Shown here: positions 42,101 to 49,665 of the stretch, one piece after another | Numbering within the stretch: position 1 is the first letter of the stretch | Layout of the letters: every line of letters starts with the position of its first letter | DNA from: Ferruginibacter sp. | GTDB taxonomy: Bacteria; Bacteroidota; Bacteroidia; Chitinophagales; Chitinophagaceae | Assembly (NCBI GenBank): GCA_013141115.1 | Contig: JABFRP010000002.1 | Location: 1,290,647-1,354,646 of the forward strand | Length of the DNA: 64,000 nucleotides | Direction of reading: 5' to 3' | The notes under the pieces: model-generated | The model's database searches: none | The model's input: the letters and a program-made list of their open reading frames with translations, nothing else | Told to the model about the DNA's origin: nothing | Made by a program: the position numbers and the translations under genes

Positions 42101-42236
42101 TATAAAACAGCGTTTATTATTACTCAACGAAAAATACAATATCGATTGCAGCTTAGAAATTATTGATAAAAGCACAATAAATGATACTGATGAAAGTGGA
42201 ACAACAGCTATTATTACTCTTCCTTACGTTATATAA
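39174..42236 (+). CDS. Propeller-type sensor histidine kinase (LytS/His_kinase family)
   Basis: About 1020 residues from the TTG at 39174 (leader YYKHIILLLFTVSLLLNTSLFAQ); a GTG at 39075 adds 33 residues over the promoter. The periplasmic part, about 30-720, is a ligand-binding two-component propeller with blades like GFMWFGTQDGLNRFDG, NNWLWMTMKNGVNIY, GIVWCGVSGGGISKYD and GGLLWVSTNNGLFSI. A Y_Y_Y-like domain (QFAYRLKGTKEDWVYNNER ... KYIFELKAANSDGIW) precedes one membrane segment (WFKLLCIFLIALIIYLFVK). The kinase has the H-box (LHTQMNPHFIFNSLGTIKSM), N-box (LVENAIWHGLLN) and G-box (DDNGLGIKN). It pairs with the LytTR regulator 10 bases downstream. Confidence 0.9.
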   Translation: MPARYYKHIILLLFTVSLLLNTSLFAQRKLHFENFSSENGLSQNSVYSISQSRDGFMWFGTQDGLNRFDGKIFKKYFTDNVSRGKLSSNYIQSLLYDADNNWLWMTMKNGVNIYQPATDSFIKIEQIMPSAVILNRLSIKKVFSSGKNKFWFISYDDGLFFIDIEKQILKRYFENSVLSDKINAVEIHNGKIVVASLDNIYTLNDKLEFDKIELPGDFNFTEIRCLKSYANKLWVGSLTDGCWYIEDIFSTTIKLNKFTTPINEIGCFTIDTKQNLWIGTRGAGIVIYNDITKQTNHQVKIDYDKTSLNSNFLLSLFVDKQGIVWCGVSGGGISKYDSLKYQFTTIAKEPLNNNSLADNMIFCMHENDNFVYYGSQNSGLISFNKKTKLYKNFSVSNTSSIVDNSIYGITEDNNGNLWLASWSGLMLFNSRTKKITSFVEKKDLRTLRLYTVHKMLQADSLFVTGNFGSIFFSLKEKKWKPCRDITNWQTQKKVIGRHIYEDDQRIIWVATESDGLIKYDYKKGLFEPQTIQTKTISNSIRYIYPENNILWLATDKGVVSYNTITKKATAAFGKKEGLTSNVCYAIEKDAGGLLWVSTNNGLFSINRSSGIIKNYNKSFGLSFEEFNTACCTKSKNNWLSFGGVGGIISFNPLLLEENNYSVPPVITSLIINGVLLSASVNTNTLPVIELSYQQNNLQIGFTVNNLSNSEKNQFAYRLKGTKEDWVYNNERNVASYTQLNPGKYIFELKAANSDGIWNNDIKQLTIIIKPPFWQTWWFKLLCIFLIALIIYLFVKRRIKNIKRKANIDKQLADYEMKALHTQMNPHFIFNSLGTIKSMILDNQQEYASKYLSKFAKMIRLTLNHSTEAFISLQQNNEYITHYLEIENLRFNNAFDFEIIIGKNLNSEEVKIPPMMIQPLVENAIWHGLLNKVGHKKLTINYSIKGKKLLCIIDDNGLGIKNRKTENKTHKSVGINNIKQRLLLLNEKYNIDCSLEIIDKSTINDTDESGTTAIITLPYVI

Positions 42237-42246
42237 ATAATCTAAA

Positions 42247-43008
42247 ATGGTTACTGCAATTTTTATTGATGATGAGGTGATTTTACTTAGCGGATTACAA
42301 ATAATGTTACGGCAATTATGTCCGCAAATAAATGTAGTGGCTTGCTGTACCAACGCAACAGATGCAAAAATAAAAATAAAGGAATTGCGGCCGCAGTTGC
42401 TTTTTTTAGATATAAATATGCCAGGGAAATCCGGCTTTGATTTATTAAATGAGATTGACACCCAAAATATTGAAATTATTTTTATAACTGCCCACAACAG
42501 TTATGCTTTGCAGGCATTTAAATATAGTGCTGTTGATTATATTTTAAAGCCGGTAGATGAAGATGAACTGGTAGAAGCAGTAAAAAAAACTTGCAAAAAA
42601 ATTGAAGACAACCAATGGAAAAATGGCTTAGATTCTTTTTTACACAATATAAAAATCAGCACCATACCTCAAGAAATGAAACTCTGTTTACCCAGTGTTA
42701 CAGGTTTTCAGGTAATTGACATTAAGGATATTGTGGTATGCATAGCTGAAGGAGCTTATACCAATTTTATTTTATCTAATAATAAAAAAATAACCGCATC
42801 CAGGCCATTGTTAGATTATGAAGAACTACTACAGGACAACTCCTTTATAAGAATACACAAAAGCAGCTTAATAAATGTAAACCATGTAAAGCAATATATA
42901 CGTGGCGAAGGTGGTAGTGTAATACTAAGCAATGGTATGGAAATAGAAGTAAGCCGGCGTAAAAAAGAACATTTTATTGAAATGATGAAAACGGTATTTA
43001 AATATTAG
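42247..43008 (+). CDS. LytTR response regulator
   Basis: This 253-residue regulator has a receiver domain (VTAIFIDDEVILL, phosphoacceptor Asp55 in LLFLDINMPGKSG, later IIFITAHNSYALQAF with the Thr and VDYILKPVDE with the Lys). The C-terminal LytTR DNA-binding domain (about 150-250) holds IVVCIAEGAYTNFIL, FIRIHKSSLINVNHVK and EVSRRKKEHFIEMMK. Phosphorylation by the upstream kinase should drive DNA binding. Likely targets include the divergent secreted-protein run next door and perhaps other surface-protein genes. It converges with paaZ, overlapping it by 11 bases. Confidence 0.92.
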   Translation: MVTAIFIDDEVILLSGLQIMLRQLCPQINVVACCTNATDAKIKIKELRPQLLFLDINMPGKSGFDLLNEIDTQNIEIIFITAHNSYALQAFKYSAVDYILKPVDEDELVEAVKKTCKKIEDNQWKNGLDSFLHNIKISTIPQEMKLCLPSVTGFQVIDIKDIVVCIAEGAYTNFILSNNKKITASRPLLDYEELLQDNSFIRIHKSSLINVNHVKQYIRGEGGSVILSNGMEIEVSRRKKEHFIEMMKTVFKY

Positions 43009-45076
43009 GCAGTTTTGCTACCATGGTTAAAATTGTTGCCACGCCTGTTACCTCATTTGTTTCATCAAAAAATTCTACCAGCCATTTTACAATACCCTTG
43101 TCAATATCATCTCCTCTTTTAAAATCTTCGGGGTTTTCTATTACTCTTTTATCGTTGGGTAGCTTTTCTTTGCAGGTAAACCTTATGTATACTTCGGCAC
43201 CAGGATAAACCGGTTTTGTAAAACGTAATTCATCAATACCATAATTTAACAGCACCGGATTTTTTTCATAGCTGTCTACAAATAAACCTGCTGCAATACT
43301 CATTATAAAATAACCATGTGCCACCTGCTGTTCAAACATGGTGCCTGTAAAATCAGTGGTTTTAATATGGGCATAAAAATGATCGCTGCTCAGGTCGGCA
43401 AACTTATCAATGTCTTCGCTGGTAATGGTTCTTTTTTCGGTGATGATCTGGTCACCAATTTCCAGTTCTTCAAAATATTTTTTAAAGGGATGTTTGCCCG
43501 GATCTTTTCCTGCAGCATTGGGTTGATAAACATTGGTGATAGCAGTAATAGTTGTTGGCGAACCTTGCAAAGCGGTGCGTTGCAAATAATGTTTTACGCC
43601 TCGTATGCCGCCCATTTCTTCGCCGCCACCTGCTCGGCCGGGGCCGCCATGCACCAGTAACGGCAAGGGTGAGCCGTGGCCGGTACTTTCTTTTGCACAT
43701 TCATTGTTCAATACTAAAATTCTGCCATGATGCGATGCTGCGCCAACTATATATTGTCTGGCAGTGGTATGATCTGCAGTAACAATGGTAGACACTAAAC
43801 TTCCTTTTCCTAATTTGCTCAACGCAATGGCATCGTCCATATTCTTATAAGGCATAATGGTACTTACCGGACCAAAGGCTTCAATATTATGTGGTTCAGA
43901 TGAACTATGCGGTTTATCATTCATTAACAAAACAGGAGAAATAAAAGCGCCTTTACTGGCATCGGCATCTATCACTTTTACACTATCCAAACTACCATAT
44001 ATTATTTGTGAAGAAGCTAATAATTTTTGCACCTGCTCTTTTACTTCAAGGCGTTGTGTTTGTCCGGCAAGGCTGCCCATTCTTACCTTTTCGTTTAATG
44101 GATTACCGATAGTGGTTTGTGCAAGAGAAGCAGCAATCGCCTTCCACATATCTTCCATTTTATTTTCAGGTACAAATATTCTTCTGATACCTGTGCAACG
44201 CTGTCCTGCTTTTAAAGTCATTTCTCTTCGTACTTCTTTTACAAAAATATCCCACTCTGCTGTGCCCGGTGCCGCATCTTCGCCCAGCACAATACAATTT
44301 AAACTATCTGCTTCCATCGTAAACGGAACATTCTCTCTTAAAATATGAGGATTAGATTTTAACATCAACCCCGTTGCCGCACTGCCGGTAAAGGTTACCA
44401 CATCCTGCGATGTTACATGATCCAGTAAATCGCCGGCACTACCGCAGATCAATTGCAAACTTCCTTCGGGCAAAATTTTACTGGCAATAATTTCTTTTAC
44501 TACTGCTTCTGTTAAGTAAGATGTAACTGTTGCTGGTTTTACAATACAGGGCATTCCCGCTAATAAATTCACAGCAATTTTTTCCAGCATACCCCATACC
44601 GGAAAATTAAAAGCGTTGATGTGAATGGCCACGCCTTCTTTGGGTGTAAGAATATGAGTACCCATAAAAGTATTATTCTTCCCCAGGTTATGGCTTTCGC
44701 CATCTATACAAAATACTTCATCAGGAAATTTTCTGCGCAATGATGCGTTGGCAAAAAGGTTGCCAATACCGCCTTCAATATCTACCCAACTATCGGCTTT
44801 GGTAGCACCGCTTTGATAACTGATGGCATAAAATTTATCTAAATGATTACGCAAATGCAAGGCCAATGCTTTAAGCATATTACCTCTTGCATGAAAGGTC
44901 ATTTTGCGTAGTGCAGGGTTGCCTACTGTTCGGGCATAGTCTGTAATAGATTTAAAATCCAATCCTTTAGTGCTTGCTGCTCCTATTATATCTGCAGTAA
45001 CAGCATTGTATAAAGCTTGTCCATCGCCATCGCCGGTTATCCAGTTACCGGTTATATAGTTGCCTAATTTATTCAT
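42998..45076 (-). CDS. paaZ: PaaZ bifunctional aldehyde dehydrogenase/enoyl-CoA hydratase
   Basis: This 692-residue fusion opens the ring of the oxepin-CoA intermediate in phenylacetate breakdown and oxidises the resulting semialdehyde. The N-terminal aldehyde dehydrogenase has FNFPVWGMLEKIA, FTGSAATGL, the glutamate in TMEADSLNC, and the catalytic Cys in KAGQRCTGIRR. The C-terminal MaoC hydratase (about 540-690) has the hot-dog motif DLSSDHFYAH ... AHGYFIMSIAAGLF, with the catalytic Asp/His pair. The two domains give the full PaaZ length. No other paa genes are in the window; the rest of the pathway may be elsewhere. It is divergent from the TA pair, with tandem TAGATTTG boxes between. Confidence 0.93.
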   Translation of the reverse strand: MNKLGNYITGNWITGDGDGQALYNAVTADIIGAASTKGLDFKSITDYARTVGNPALRKMTFHARGNMLKALALHLRNHLDKFYAISYQSGATKADSWVDIEGGIGNLFANASLRRKFPDEVFCIDGESHNLGKNNTFMGTHILTPKEGVAIHINAFNFPVWGMLEKIAVNLLAGMPCIVKPATVTSYLTEAVVKEIIASKILPEGSLQLICGSAGDLLDHVTSQDVVTFTGSAATGLMLKSNPHILRENVPFTMEADSLNCIVLGEDAAPGTAEWDIFVKEVRREMTLKAGQRCTGIRRIFVPENKMEDMWKAIAASLAQTTIGNPLNEKVRMGSLAGQTQRLEVKEQVQKLLASSQIIYGSLDSVKVIDADASKGAFISPVLLMNDKPHSSSEPHNIEAFGPVSTIMPYKNMDDAIALSKLGKGSLVSTIVTADHTTARQYIVGAASHHGRILVLNNECAKESTGHGSPLPLLVHGGPGRAGGGEEMGGIRGVKHYLQRTALQGSPTTITAITNVYQPNAAGKDPGKHPFKKYFEELEIGDQIITEKRTITSEDIDKFADLSSDHFYAHIKTTDFTGTMFEQQVAHGYFIMSIAAGLFVDSYEKNPVLLNYGIDELRFTKPVYPGAEVYIRFTCKEKLPNDKRVIENPEDFKRGDDIDKGIVKWLVEFFDETNEVTGVATILTMVAKLPNI

Positions 45077-45097
45077 ATTGCAAATCCGTTTGTATCA

Positions 45098-45113
45098 CAA
45101 ATCTACAAATCTA
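45098..45113 (-). promoter_or_regulatory. Tandem -7-like boxes (TAGATTTG twice) for paaZ
   Basis: Minus-strand octamers at 45098-45105 and 45106-45113 both match TAnnTTTG, about 22 and 30 bases from the paaZ start. The perfect tandem copy could also be an operator. Confidence 0.4.
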
Positions 45114-45130
45114 ATGTGGGATAGATTTTG

Positions 45131-45138
45131 TAAATTTG
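45131..45138 (+). promoter_or_regulatory. Candidate -7 element (TAAATTTG) for the TA pair
   Basis: Matches TAnnTTTG, 21 bases upstream of the antitoxin start codon. Confidence 0.4.
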
Positions 45139-45159
45139 AAGTAATAAAATTTTAAAATT

Positions 45160-45351
45160 ATGAGTGTAGCAGAAATGAAATTAGCCGCCATAAATGAAAT
45201 TAGTAAGTTGAATAACGAAGCTGCGGTAAAAGAAATATTGGACCACCTGGTTAAAATTTCAAAAGCAGAGAATACAAAATTTGATACTGAAGCCTTTTTT
45301 GAAAAAGCTGCTGAAAAATATGATGATATATTGCAAAAATTAGCTCAATAA
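45160..45351 (+). CDS. Antitoxin-like partner of the Doc toxin
   Basis: This 63-residue acidic helical protein (MSVAEMKLAAINEISKLNNE ... AEKYDDILQKLAQ) immediately precedes the Doc-family gene, sharing one base (TAATG). It is shorter than typical Phd antitoxins and its beginning lacks the usual Phd fold motif. It resembles the small antitoxins (about 60-80 residues, VKE...L..L) often found with Bacteroidota Doc or RelE genes. The antitoxin role rests on position and size. Confidence 0.65.
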   Translation: MSVAEMKLAAINEISKLNNEAAVKEILDHLVKISKAENTKFDTEAFFEKAAEKYDDILQKLAQ

Positions 45352-45728
45352 TGATTGTTAAAGAAGTGATTTTAAAATTACATGAGCTTTCAATTATTAA
45401 ATATGGAGGTTCGCATGGAATAAGGGATGAAGGTTTGATGGAAAGTGCCATTGCAAGACCGTATCAGACTTTTGGAGGTGAGGATTTGTATCCAACTGGT
45501 ATTGAAAAAGCTGCAGCAATTGCTGAAAGCATTATTATAAATCATCCTTTTGTTGATGGTAATAAACGTACTGGATATTTAGCTATGCTGGCAATTTTGG
45601 ATGAGAACAAACTAGAATTGATTGTATCTAATGATGCTATTTACGCCTTTGTTATTAAAATCTCTACTGGCGAAATAAAGTTTGATAAAATAGTAGAATG
45701 GCTTAAGCAAAACACCTCTTCTTTATAA
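45351..45728 (+). CDS. doc: Fic/Doc-family toxin
   Basis: This 125-residue Doc-type toxin has the Fic core HPFVDGNKRTGYLA (residues 64-77). It has the His and the Asp/Gly/Asn/Arg pattern of HxFx(D/E)xNxxxR enzymes. The GGSHGIRDEGLMESAIARPYQTFGG block at about 19-43 is the typical Doc N-terminus. Fic proteins transfer AMP or phosphate to a protein target; Doc phosphorylates EF-Tu in E. coli phage P1. Full length and intact. It is followed by the convergent DUF1569 gene. Confidence 0.88.
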   Translation: MIVKEVILKLHELSIIKYGGSHGIRDEGLMESAIARPYQTFGGEDLYPTGIEKAAAIAESIIINHPFVDGNKRTGYLAMLAILDENKLELIVSNDAIYAFVIKISTGEIKFDKIVEWLKQNTSSL

Positions 45729-45737
45729 AATATTATA

Positions 45738-46202
45738 CTACAACCCAAACTGCTTTGCATGATGTATTACATGTTTATAATGCAGTAATATCCATTCACT
45801 AAAATTCAATTCTCCAAATACAGGATGTAATGTGGTGATGTAAGAGTCATCCTGAAAATAATTAATAAACTCTTCAATACTATCCTGCAATGCAGTAATT
45901 GCTTCAGCCATAGTATTGGTTTTTACGGGTAAGGGTTCCTCGCCTATTACAGAAGATGGCGCTTTTGTATTTTCTCTAAACTCCTTATCACTCAATAAAA
46001 AGGCTTTAAGCTTGGGCAAATGTTCGGTAGCTGATACCAAAGGAAAATGAAGTTTACCGGATGATACTTTAAAAAATGCGGTTACGTGTTCTACCATTTG
46101 CTGGGCATTCATTTTTCCCCATTTACCTGTAGCATCTGCGGTTAAATCTTTCAGCAAAAAAACAAATTGGTGTTGTATAAAGTCAAGTTTTACTTCATCC
46201 AT
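45738..46202 (-). CDS. DinB/DUF1569-like protein
   Basis: This 154-residue helical protein has the four-helix DinB-like layout. It has WGKMNAQQMVEHVTAFF with a His at about residue 39 and LLHYKHVIHHAKQFGL with several His at the end. The His pattern would bind a metal as in DinB/YfiT proteins. It is a thiol-transferase or hydrolase-type scaffold in related families; the function here is unknown. It is downstream of adk across a hairpin terminator. Confidence 0.7.
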   Translation of the reverse strand: MDEVKLDFIQHQFVFLLKDLTADATGKWGKMNAQQMVEHVTAFFKVSSGKLHFPLVSATEHLPKLKAFLLSDKEFRENTKAPSSVIGEEPLPVKTNTMAEAITALQDSIEEFINYFQDDSYITTLHPVFGELNFSEWILLHYKHVIHHAKQFGL

Positions 46203-46232
46203 AGTTGTAGTTTAGCTACACAATTTATAATA

Positions 46233-46265
46233 AAAAAAGCATCAACCGTATGGTTAATGCTTTTT
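46233..46265 (-). terminator. Terminator after adk (minus strand)
   Basis: A 15-bp stem with one mismatch (46233-46247 with 46251-46265, 3-base loop) has an A-run on the plus strand, so on the minus strand it is followed by a T-run. It lies just after the adk stop. Confidence 0.7.
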
Positions 46266-46283
46266 ACAACTATTTTGTGCTAT

Positions 46284-46859
46284 TTAAATTCTTGTGTCTA
46301 TCTCTGCACTTAATGAACTAAAAATATCATTTACAGTACCTTCTCCTTTAACCATAACCACTTTATCAAAGTTTTTATAGTAGTCGGCAACCACTGCTGT
46401 TTTATTATGATACTCTGTAATTCTTGCCCTTATAACATTTTCATTGGTATCATCGCTACGGCCACTTGTTTCGCCACGTTTCATTAAGCGTTTTACCAAC
46501 TCTTCTTCTGTTACATTTAGGGCCAGCATTACAGCAATTGAGGTTTTTTTAAGCTCCAGCAATTTGTCCAGCGCTTCGGCCTGTGCAGCAGTACGTGGAA
46601 AACCATCAAACAAAAAACCCTTTGCTTCGGGGTTAGTATCCAATGCAGAGCTTATCATACCAATCACCACTTCATCCGGTACCAGTTGGCCTTTATCCAT
46701 CAATTTTTTTGCTTCCACACCCAATGGTGTTTGGTTAGCAATTTCGCTACGCAACAAATCGCCGGTGCTGAGATGTTTTAAGCCGTACTTTGCAATTAAT
46801 TTTTCGCTTTGTGTTCCTTTGCCGCTGCCGGGAGGGCCAAACAATATTAAATTAAACAT
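46284..46859 (-). CDS. adk: Adenylate kinase
   Basis: This 191-residue enzyme interconverts ATP + AMP with 2 ADP. It has the P-loop GPPGSGKGTQS (residues 8-18) and KYGLKHLSTGDLLRSEI (NMP-binding). GFLFDGFPRTAAQAEAL with the Arg and the Asp is present, as is RLMKRGETSGRSDDTNENVI in the short-LID form without zinc cysteines. The C-terminal ARITEYHNKT... segment is normal. Full length for the short-LID type. Single gene; possible promoter TATATTTG about 28 bases upstream. Confidence 0.95.
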   Translation of the reverse strand: MFNLILFGPPGSGKGTQSEKLIAKYGLKHLSTGDLLRSEIANQTPLGVEAKKLMDKGQLVPDEVVIGMISSALDTNPEAKGFLFDGFPRTAAQAEALDKLLELKKTSIAVMLALNVTEEELVKRLMKRGETSGRSDDTNENVIRARITEYHNKTAVVADYYKNFDKVVMVKGEGTVNDIFSSLSAEIDTRI

Positions 46860-46886
46860 ATTTACTTGCTAACCTTATGGTGTAAG

Positions 46887-46894
46887 CAAATATA
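46887..46894 (-). promoter_or_regulatory. Candidate -7 element (TATATTTG) for adk
   Basis: Matches TAnnTTTG on the minus strand, 27 bases from the start codon. Confidence 0.4.
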
Positions 46895-47003
46895 ATATAC
46901 GAACTTTAAATATCCTTTAACAATTGTAAGAATCTATTGAAAAACTTTAAGTTTACCTTTTTCGTATATCTAAAACCTTTTATAAACAGGGTTGTTATCA
47001 CTT

Positions 47004-47570
47004 ATGAATAATTTATTTTACACCACAATATTAGCTATGGTTGTATTAACCAGCTGCAGTAATTCATCAAACAATAAAAGCAAAGCAAACCATATGGATA
47101 GTGCTAAACAACAGAATCCCGTGTTTTCTACCACCGATACACAAAAAGTAACTATTGGTAATGAGGAATGGAGAAGGATTTTACCCAAAGAGGTATATGA
47201 CATTGCAAGAGAAAAAGGCACCGAAAGGGCTTTTACCGGCAAATACAATGACCACAAAGAAATAGGTGCTTATCATTGTGCAGCTTGTGGCAACCCACTT
47301 TTTCGCAGCAATGGCAAATTTGAAAGCAGCTGCGGCTGGCCCAGTTTTTTTGAACCTATTACTAAAGGCAGCATTATTTATGCCCCCGATAATGCTTATG
47401 GTATGAAGAGAACCGAAGTAATGTGTGGCCGTTGTAAAAGCCATTTGGGCCATGTATTTGAAGATGGGCCGCCGCCTACAGGTTTACGTTATTGCATTAA
47501 TTCGGTAATTCTGGATTTTGAAAAAGCGAAAGATGCTGCTGAAATATTTAATCAGCAAAAAAGTGACTAA
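47004..47570 (+). CDS. msrB: Lipoprotein methionine-R-sulfoxide reductase B
   Basis: About 188 residues from ATG 47004 (a TTG 12 bases upstream is less likely). The leader ends in LTSC, so the enzyme is a lipoprotein and acts in the envelope. It repairs methionine-R-sulfoxide in exported proteins. Zinc-binding cysteines (HCAACGN at about 90, MCGRCKSHLGH at about 138) and the catalytic Cys in RYCINS (about 165) are in place. MsrB length is complete. A strong palindromic terminator follows. An exported MsrB fits the many secreted proteins in this genome. Confidence 0.92.
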   Translation: MNNLFYTTILAMVVLTSCSNSSNNKSKANHMDSAKQQNPVFSTTDTQKVTIGNEEWRRILPKEVYDIAREKGTERAFTGKYNDHKEIGAYHCAACGNPLFRSNGKFESSCGWPSFFEPITKGSIIYAPDNAYGMKRTEVMCGRCKSHLGHVFEDGPPPTGLRYCINSVILDFEKAKDAAEIFNQQKSD

Positions 47571-47602
47571 TAAAATTTCACTTGCCCTGTTGTAATTATT
47601 TG

Positions 47603-47628
47603 TCCCGCCAAAATTTTGGCGGGATTTT
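47603..47628. terminator. Palindromic terminator after msrB
   Basis: A 22-bp perfect palindrome (47603-47624) is followed by TTTTGC. It lies 32 bases after the msrB stop. Confidence 0.7.
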
Positions 47629-47696
47629 GCATTACCTATTTTCTGTTGCCAAATAAAATTATCTTTCATATCTTACTTTTCACTAAACTTTTAATA

Positions 47697-49607
47697 ATGA
47701 AAAATATACTGATTTTCGCTGCTGTATTTTCTCTTTTTTCCTGCAACAGCAATACTACTGCTGAAAAAAAGGATGTAAAGCTATACAGCATTCAACAGTT
47801 GTATAAAACAAAAAATATTAATGGTGGTGCATTTAACAAAGATGAAACTAAAATACTGGTAAATAATAACGAGACGGGCATATTTAATGTGTATGAAATT
47901 AATTTAACCGATACCAGTATGAAGCCCCTCACCCAATCGGCCAAAGAATCTTTTTTTAGTAATGACTATGTGCCGGGAACTGATAAATTTATTTACAGTG
48001 CAGATCAGGGCGGAAATGAAAACGATCATTTATACCTGCAAAGCCCCGGAGAGCCTGTGAAAGATCTAACCCCCGGGGCAAAAGAAAAGGCTTCTTTTGC
48101 CGGATGGGATAAAAGCCGTGCAAATTTGTACTATACCAGTAATAAAAGGGATGCTAAATTTTTTGACTTGTATAAAATGGATACCTCCAGGTGGATGCCT
48201 GCTTTAATTTATAAGAATGAAAACGGTTTGGATGTAAATAATATTTCTTACAATGAAAAGTACCTGCTGCTTACTAAAAGTATTACAACAGATAAAAACG
48301 AAATGTACCTGATGGATGCTGCTAAAAAAGAAATGAAAAAAATTTCTTCAGATAGTGGTGATGCTGTTTATTCACCCATGGCATTTGACTTAAATGATTC
48401 CTCATTTTATTATACCACAAATGAAGGAAAGGAATTTACGTATCTGGTAAAATATGATATTGTATCTGGCAATAAGGATAAACTTTATGAAACAAACTGG
48501 GATGTTGCTTATATGAGCCTTAGCCAAAATGGTAAATACCGCGTTATTGGAATAAATGAAGATGGCAGAAACAAAGTCTTATTATTTGATCATAAAACCG
48601 GAGAGCCACTTAAGTTTCCGGAAATAACCGGCGGGGATGTGCAGGGTGTAAATATTTCGTACAGTGAAAAAAATATGATTTTGTCTGTAGCCAGTGATAA
48701 AAGCCCGGTAAATTTATGGAGCTATAATTTTGAAACAAAGCAATTAAAACAATTAACCAAAACACTAAGTGATGAAATAAACCCGGACGACCTGGTTGAT
48801 GCAGCAGTAATAAGATTTAAGTCCTTTGATGGTGTAGAAGTACCGGCAATTTTTTACAAACCACTTACAACTTCCGTAGATGCAAAAATACCAGCCCTTG
48901 TTTGGGTGCATGGCGGCCCCGGAGGGCAATCAAGAGCAGGGTATTCTCAGGCTATCCAATATTTTGTAAACCATGGTTATGCTATTTTGGCTGTTAATAA
49001 CAGGGGTAGTAGCGGCTATGGTAAAACCTTTTACAAAATGGACAATCAAAACCATGGCGATAAAGACCTTATGGATTGTGTTTATGGAAAAAAATGGCTG
49101 GCAAAACAGGATTATATAGATGGAAACAAAATAGGAATTTATGGAGGAAGCTACGGAGGCTTTATGAGTCTTGCAGGTATCATCTTTCATCCTCAGGAAT
49201 TTAAAGTAGGAGTTGATTTATTTGGTGTGGCCAACTGGCCCCGTACATTAAAAAATATTCCTCCCTATTGGGAAAGTTTTAAAAAATCATTGTACACAGA
49301 GATGGGAGATCCATTTGGTGCAGATTCAACAAGATTAAAAAACATTTCGCCTTTATTTAATACCGATAAAATAAAAACGCCTTTGCTGGTACTTCAAGGT
49401 TCTAACGACCCAAGGGTTTTACAGCAGGAAAGTGATGAAATAGTAGCAGGCGCCAAAAAAAACGGAACTCCTGTGGAATATGTTTTATTTCCTGATGAAG
49501 GACATGGTTTTATAAAAAAAGAAAACCAAATGAAAGCAGCTGAAGAGACATTGAAGTTTTTAGACAAATATTTAAAATCTGATCAACCAAAAAACAAGAT
49601 GAACTAA
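47697..49607 (+). CDS. S9-family prolyl oligopeptidase-like lipoprotein peptidase
   Basis: About 636 residues from ATG 47697; an upstream in-frame codon adds 27 residues but the lipoprotein leader (MKNILIFAAVFSLFSC) starts here. A seven-blade propeller, about 30-380, precedes the alpha/beta hydrolase domain. Catalytic residues are visible: Ser in IYGGSYGGFMSL, Asp in LQGSNDPRV, His in DEGHGFIKK. It should cleave peptides at proline or other sites in the periplasm or at the outer membrane. It ends before a bidirectional terminator. Confidence 0.9.
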   Translation: MKNILIFAAVFSLFSCNSNTTAEKKDVKLYSIQQLYKTKNINGGAFNKDETKILVNNNETGIFNVYEINLTDTSMKPLTQSAKESFFSNDYVPGTDKFIYSADQGGNENDHLYLQSPGEPVKDLTPGAKEKASFAGWDKSRANLYYTSNKRDAKFFDLYKMDTSRWMPALIYKNENGLDVNNISYNEKYLLLTKSITTDKNEMYLMDAAKKEMKKISSDSGDAVYSPMAFDLNDSSFYYTTNEGKEFTYLVKYDIVSGNKDKLYETNWDVAYMSLSQNGKYRVIGINEDGRNKVLLFDHKTGEPLKFPEITGGDVQGVNISYSEKNMILSVASDKSPVNLWSYNFETKQLKQLTKTLSDEINPDDLVDAAVIRFKSFDGVEVPAIFYKPLTTSVDAKIPALVWVHGGPGGQSRAGYSQAIQYFVNHGYAILAVNNRGSSGYGKTFYKMDNQNHGDKDLMDCVYGKKWLAKQDYIDGNKIGIYGGSYGGFMSLAGIIFHPQEFKVGVDLFGVANWPRTLKNIPPYWESFKKSLYTEMGDPFGADSTRLKNISPLFNTDKIKTPLLVLQGSNDPRVLQQESDEIVAGAKKNGTPVEYVLFPDEGHGFIKKENQMKAAEETLKFLDKYLKSDQPKNKMN

Positions 49608-49618
49608 TATTAAAATAA

Positions 49619-49650
49619 AAAAACGCCCTTAACTAGTTGGGGGCGTTTTT
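49619..49650. terminator. Bidirectional terminator between convergent genes
   Basis: A 10-bp stem (49619-49628 with 49641-49650) has A-rich and T-rich flanks on opposite sides, so it can serve both the S9 peptidase and the convergent DUF3857 gene. Confidence 0.8.
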
Positions 49651-49665
49651 ATTTTATCGATTATT

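Noticed and set aside
43316-44348. Plus-strand open frames antisense to paaZ
   Set aside because: No domains; paaZ has intact catalytic motifs and correct length on the other strand.
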